Of a stretch of DNA of 64,000 bases, positions 61,403-64,000 are shown one piece after another (position 1 is the first letter of the stretch; each line of letters starts with the position of its first letter). The stretch comes from Desulfovibrio desulfuricans DSM 642 (lineage in GTDB: Bacteria; Desulfobacterota; Desulfovibrionia; Desulfovibrionales; Desulfovibrionaceae): assembly GCF_000420465.1 (NCBI RefSeq), contig NZ_ATUZ01000011.1:1-64000 (forward strand). Reading direction: 5' to 3'. The notes under the pieces were generated by a model. It searched no databases and was not told where the DNA came from. It saw nothing but the letters and a program-made list of their open reading frames with translations. Position numbers and translations under genes: made by a program.

Positions 61403-62290
61403 ATGTCTTTTTCGATCGATGTAGCCGCTATCCAGCGTATGGCACTTGTGAAGGTGGACGGTGGCCTGGGCAGTCAGATGTGGCAATACGCCCTTTCCTT
61501 GGCTGTGGGGAAAAGCAGTTCCTTTACGGTAAAACACGATTTGTCCTGGTTTCGTCATTACGCCAAGGATATACGCGGGATCGAAAACAGGTTTTTTATC
61601 CTTAACAGCGTTTTTACCAATATCAATCTGCGCTTGGCTTCTGAAAACGAACGCCTGTTCTTTCATATAGCTCTCAATCGGTATCCCGACAGCATTTGCA
61701 ATTTTGATCCTGACATACTTGCCCTGAAACAGCCCACCTACCTCGGCGGCTATTATGTCAATGCGCAGTATGTAACCAGCGCGGAAAAAGAAATTCGCGA
61801 GGCCTATGTCTTTGCGCCAGCAGTGGAAGAGAGCAACCAGGCCATGCTGCAAACCATACATGCCGCGCCGATGCCGGTAGCCGTGCACGTACGACGCGGC
61901 GACTACATCGGCTCGATGCATGAGGTCCTTACCCCACGGTATTTTGAACGCGCCTTCAAAATTTTGGCAGCGGCGTTGCAGCCAAAGCCAACTTTTTTTG
62001 TTTTTTCCAATGGCATGGAGTGGACAAAAAAAGCCTTCGCCGGTCTTCCCTACGATTTTGTTTACGTGGATGCCAACGACAACGACAATGTCGCAGGGGA
62101 TCTTTTTTTGATGACGCAGTGTAAACACTTCACCATCTCAAATTCTTCGCTGAGCTGGTGGGGGGCCTGGCTTTCGCAGCGGGCGGAGAATAAAACCGTC
62201 ATCATGCCCAGCAAGTGGCGTGGCGGCAAAAGCCCCATCCCGGGAGAATGCATGCGAGTGGAAGGCTGGCATATGTGCCCGGTAGAATAA
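61403..62290 (+). CDS. Family 11 glycosyltransferase (alpha-1,2-fucosyltransferase type)
   Basis: A 295-residue GT11 member. Motifs: VKVDGGLGSQMWQYALSLAV (the GGLGNQ-type start), H162 in VHVRRGDYIGS (the HxRRxD donor-binding motif), FFVFSNGMEWTKK and HFTISNSSLSWWGAWL. Family enzymes add fucose or related deoxysugars in alpha-1,2 linkage. AAGGAG precedes the ATG at 61403. Part of the glycan set upstream of fliR. Confidence 0.9.
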   Translation: MSFSIDVAAIQRMALVKVDGGLGSQMWQYALSLAVGKSSSFTVKHDLSWFRHYAKDIRGIENRFFILNSVFTNINLRLASENERLFFHIALNRYPDSICNFDPDILALKQPTYLGGYYVNAQYVTSAEKEIREAYVFAPAVEESNQAMLQTIHAAPMPVAVHVRRGDYIGSMHEVLTPRYFERAFKILAAALQPKPTFFVFSNGMEWTKKAFAGLPYDFVYVDANDNDNVAGDLFLMTQCKHFTISNSSLSWWGAWLSQRAENKTVIMPSKWRGGKSPIPGECMRVEGWHMCPVE

Positions 62291-62351
62291 CGCGGCGCGC
62301 ACCCTGCTTTTTGCATTTTTTGCGTCAACCATCAGAGATACTGGGGGATAT

Positions 62352-63065
62352 GTGAAAAGTGAAGAAATGGCGCTGAAAGAACGGTTTCTTCTGCGGTTTC
62401 TGGAAGTGGCGGAGCAGCTGCAAGATGGCGGGCGTTTCCTCTGCCGCAAGGAAGATCTGCACCCCTGCCTGAATGATGCGCAGGGCACAACCCCCTTTGA
62501 CGCCCATTATATCTACCATACGGCGTGGGCGGCACGCGTTCTTGCACGCACGCGGCCTGCAAGCCATATAGACATTTCTTCGAGCCTCTATTTTGTGTCC
62601 ATCGCGTCGGCCTTTGTGCCCATCACGTTTTACGACTATCGCCCCGCCCCCCTTACCCTTGGCAACCTGCGCTGCAAACGGGCCGACCTTACCAGCCTCC
62701 CCTTTGCTGACGAAAGTGTGGATTCCCTGTCGTGCATGCACGTTGTGGAGCATATTGGCCTTGAGCGCTATGGCGATCCTTTTTCTCCCCAGGGGGATAT
62801 TGCAGCCATGCGCGAACTGGCGCGTGTTCTTGGCAGGGGAGGGCGTCTGCTCTTTGCTGTTCCCATTGGCGGGGTGGCAAAAATTCACTACAACGCTCAC
62901 CGTATCTACACATACAGCGCGGTTTTGGAGGCCTTTGGCTCCCTGTGTCTTGAGGAATTTGCCCTTGTCACCGACAGGGGAGAATTTATTGCGCATGCGT
63001 CAGAAGCGGAAGCGCAGCAACAGAAGTACGGCTGCGGTTGTTTTCTTTTCAGAAAACAGAAGTAG
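62352..63065 (+). CDS. DUF268-like / SAM methyltransferase-type protein
   Basis: A 237-residue protein starting at GTG with GGGGGAT upstream; an ATG lies six codons in. HIDISSSLYFVSIASAFVPIT and YDYRPAPLTLGNLRCKRADL, then SLSCMHVVEHIGLERYGDP, are the DUF268 hallmarks, a group related to class I methyltransferases. The glycine-rich SAM loop is atypical, so the activity is uncertain. Last gene of the glycan set. Confidence 0.75.
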   Translation: MKSEEMALKERFLLRFLEVAEQLQDGGRFLCRKEDLHPCLNDAQGTTPFDAHYIYHTAWAARVLARTRPASHIDISSSLYFVSIASAFVPITFYDYRPAPLTLGNLRCKRADLTSLPFADESVDSLSCMHVVEHIGLERYGDPFSPQGDIAAMRELARVLGRGGRLLFAVPIGGVAKIHYNAHRIYTYSAVLEAFGSLCLEEFALVTDRGEFIAHASEAEAQQQKYGCGCFLFRKQK

Positions 63066-63189
63066 CCTGCATGCCGTCTGAACTGCTGGAGGGGGCTGGC
63101 CGCGTCAATTGGGCCTTCTGCACTGGCAGTGTTTTGGGATAGGGGCGACAGGGGAAGCCGGGCGACGTGTTTTGGATTTTGTCAGGGGC

Positions 63190-63981
63190 TTACTGGTACA
63201 AGGGACTCATGGACCGCAGCAGGTTGATGAACAGGCTGTCCAGCCCCTGCACAAAGGATGCGATGCGGTCAGACATGATGACCATGAGCAGCCCCAGAAA
63301 GAAAAAGCCCACCATCACCTTGATGGGGAAACCAAATTCCATAATGGGTATCTGCGGCGAGGTGCGGGCCATGAGGCCCAGCGACACTTCAACCATGAAC
63401 AGGGCCACCATGACCGGGGCTGCGATCTGCAAGGCCAGCACAAACATCTGCGAGGCCAGATACAGGATCTGACGCAGCACTACTGGCCCGATAAACAGCC
63501 CTCCCGGCGGCACAAGGTCAAATGAGGCCGCAAATCCCTTGATCATATACAGATGTCCGTCAAGGCTCAGAAAAACGAGCAGGGACACCATCCACAGAAA
63601 AAATGCCGTGACGCCTGTCTGGTTGCCGGTGAGCGGATCGGCAAAGTTGATCATGGTAAAGCCCATCTGAAAGCCCAGCAGCTCACCACCCGCCTGAATG
63701 CCCATAAACAGAAAATTGACGGCCATGCCAAGTACCAGACCCAGCACCATCTCTCCCAGCATCATGAGCGCCACGTCAAAGGGATGCGCAGGCAGTGCGG
63801 CGGCGGGGAGCGTGAGGTGCGGCCATACGCCCAGGCAAAAAACAATGGTTATGGCCGCCTTGACCTGCGTAGGAATGTTGTTGGTGGAAAAAACGGGCAG
63901 CATGAACATGACGATACTTACGCGCATCATGGTGAGCAGCAGGCTGAGCACACTGGCCGGATCGTAGTTATAAACATCCAT
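63190..63981 (-). CDS. fliR: Flagellar export gate protein FliR
   Basis: A 263-residue membrane protein of the flagellar type III export gate, with about six hydrophobic segments. MVLGLVLGMAVNFLFMGIQAGGELLGFQMGF is diagnostic (positions about 80-110), as is FGFPIKVMVGFFFLGLLMVI near the end. The ATG at 63981 begins MDVYNYDP; a TTG three codons earlier is possible. It reads out of the window edge from a probable flagellar operon (flhB or flhA nearby) to the right. Confidence 0.92.
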   Translation of the reverse strand: MDVYNYDPASVLSLLLTMMRVSIVMFMLPVFSTNNIPTQVKAAITIVFCLGVWPHLTLPAAALPAHPFDVALMMLGEMVLGLVLGMAVNFLFMGIQAGGELLGFQMGFTMINFADPLTGNQTGVTAFFLWMVSLLVFLSLDGHLYMIKGFAASFDLVPPGGLFIGPVVLRQILYLASQMFVLALQIAAPVMVALFMVEVSLGLMARTSPQIPIMEFGFPIKVMVGFFFLGLLMVIMSDRIASFVQGLDSLFINLLRSMSPLYQ

Positions 63982-64000
63982 GCTGATCAATTTGCAAAAA

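Overview
The window looks like the chromosome of a Desulfovibrio-type deltaproteobacterium (Desulfobacterota). The basis is GC-rich Gram-negative coding with high-GC third positions, sigma-54 signalling, a LivFGMHJ transporter, polar-flagellum and glycan genes, sulfite-export-type permeases and a membrane LuxR regulator. I infer this from protein character only; no database was searched. There is no rRNA gene, no intact tRNA gene and no CRISPR array.

Region 1 (1-13,710) is accessory DNA. It opens with the 3' part of an IS3-family element that interrupts a decayed ISL3-family transposase. A LysR regulator then diverges from a two-gene module: a fold-type III PLP enzyme of the D-threonine aldolase/D-hydroxyaspartate dehydratase family, and an ornithine cyclodeaminase-family reductase. 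A chemoreceptor follows, then a PAS gene cut off at about 6,397. From there to 13,707 lies a compact integrative element: a small HTH protein, a YagK/YfjJ (inovirus Gp2-like) replication protein, a repeat-bearing non-coding stretch that could be an origin, a RecA-like ATPase/helicase, an AlpA-type regulator, an AT-rich unknown cargo gene coupled to a tyrosine integrase, and a tRNA-Lys 3' fragment (attR) with the original tRNA terminator behind it. No capsid, packaging or conjugation genes are visible.

Region 2 (13,800-34,740) holds an AT-rich orphan gene, a DEAD-box RNA helicase, fetAB-like iron export, a TIGR01777 epimerase, LysR with an EamA permease, HxlR with a flavodoxin-like reductase, a complete branched-chain amino acid ABC transporter (livJ-H-M-G-F), a gamma-glutamyltransferase-like Ntn hydrolase, half of an AbrB-type membrane protein, a TauE/SafE permease, and a TDT-family permease divergent from a LysR gene.

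Region 3 (34,768-46,158) holds an MBOAT/AlgJ-like/Sel1 operon for extracytoplasmic O-acylation, an IHF/HU subunit, a radical SAM protein, and a zinc/envelope stress system (two ZraP-like periplasmic proteins with zraS and zraR; one zraP has a clear sigma-54 promoter).

Region 4 (46,494-53,694) is a set of envelope and secreted proteins: a membrane-anchored rhodanese, a 12-TM LuxR regulator, two small periplasmic proteins (one HdeA-like), a membrane protein, a Sel1 protein and a clostripain-like protease. Two copies of TCACCC-N4-GGGTGA precede the last set.

Region 5 (53,871-63,981) holds an HD phosphohydrolase, argB, a hybrid histidine kinase, gltX, four glycosyltransferase or methyltransferase genes, and fliR at the edge. 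This context suggests flagellar or surface glycan modification.
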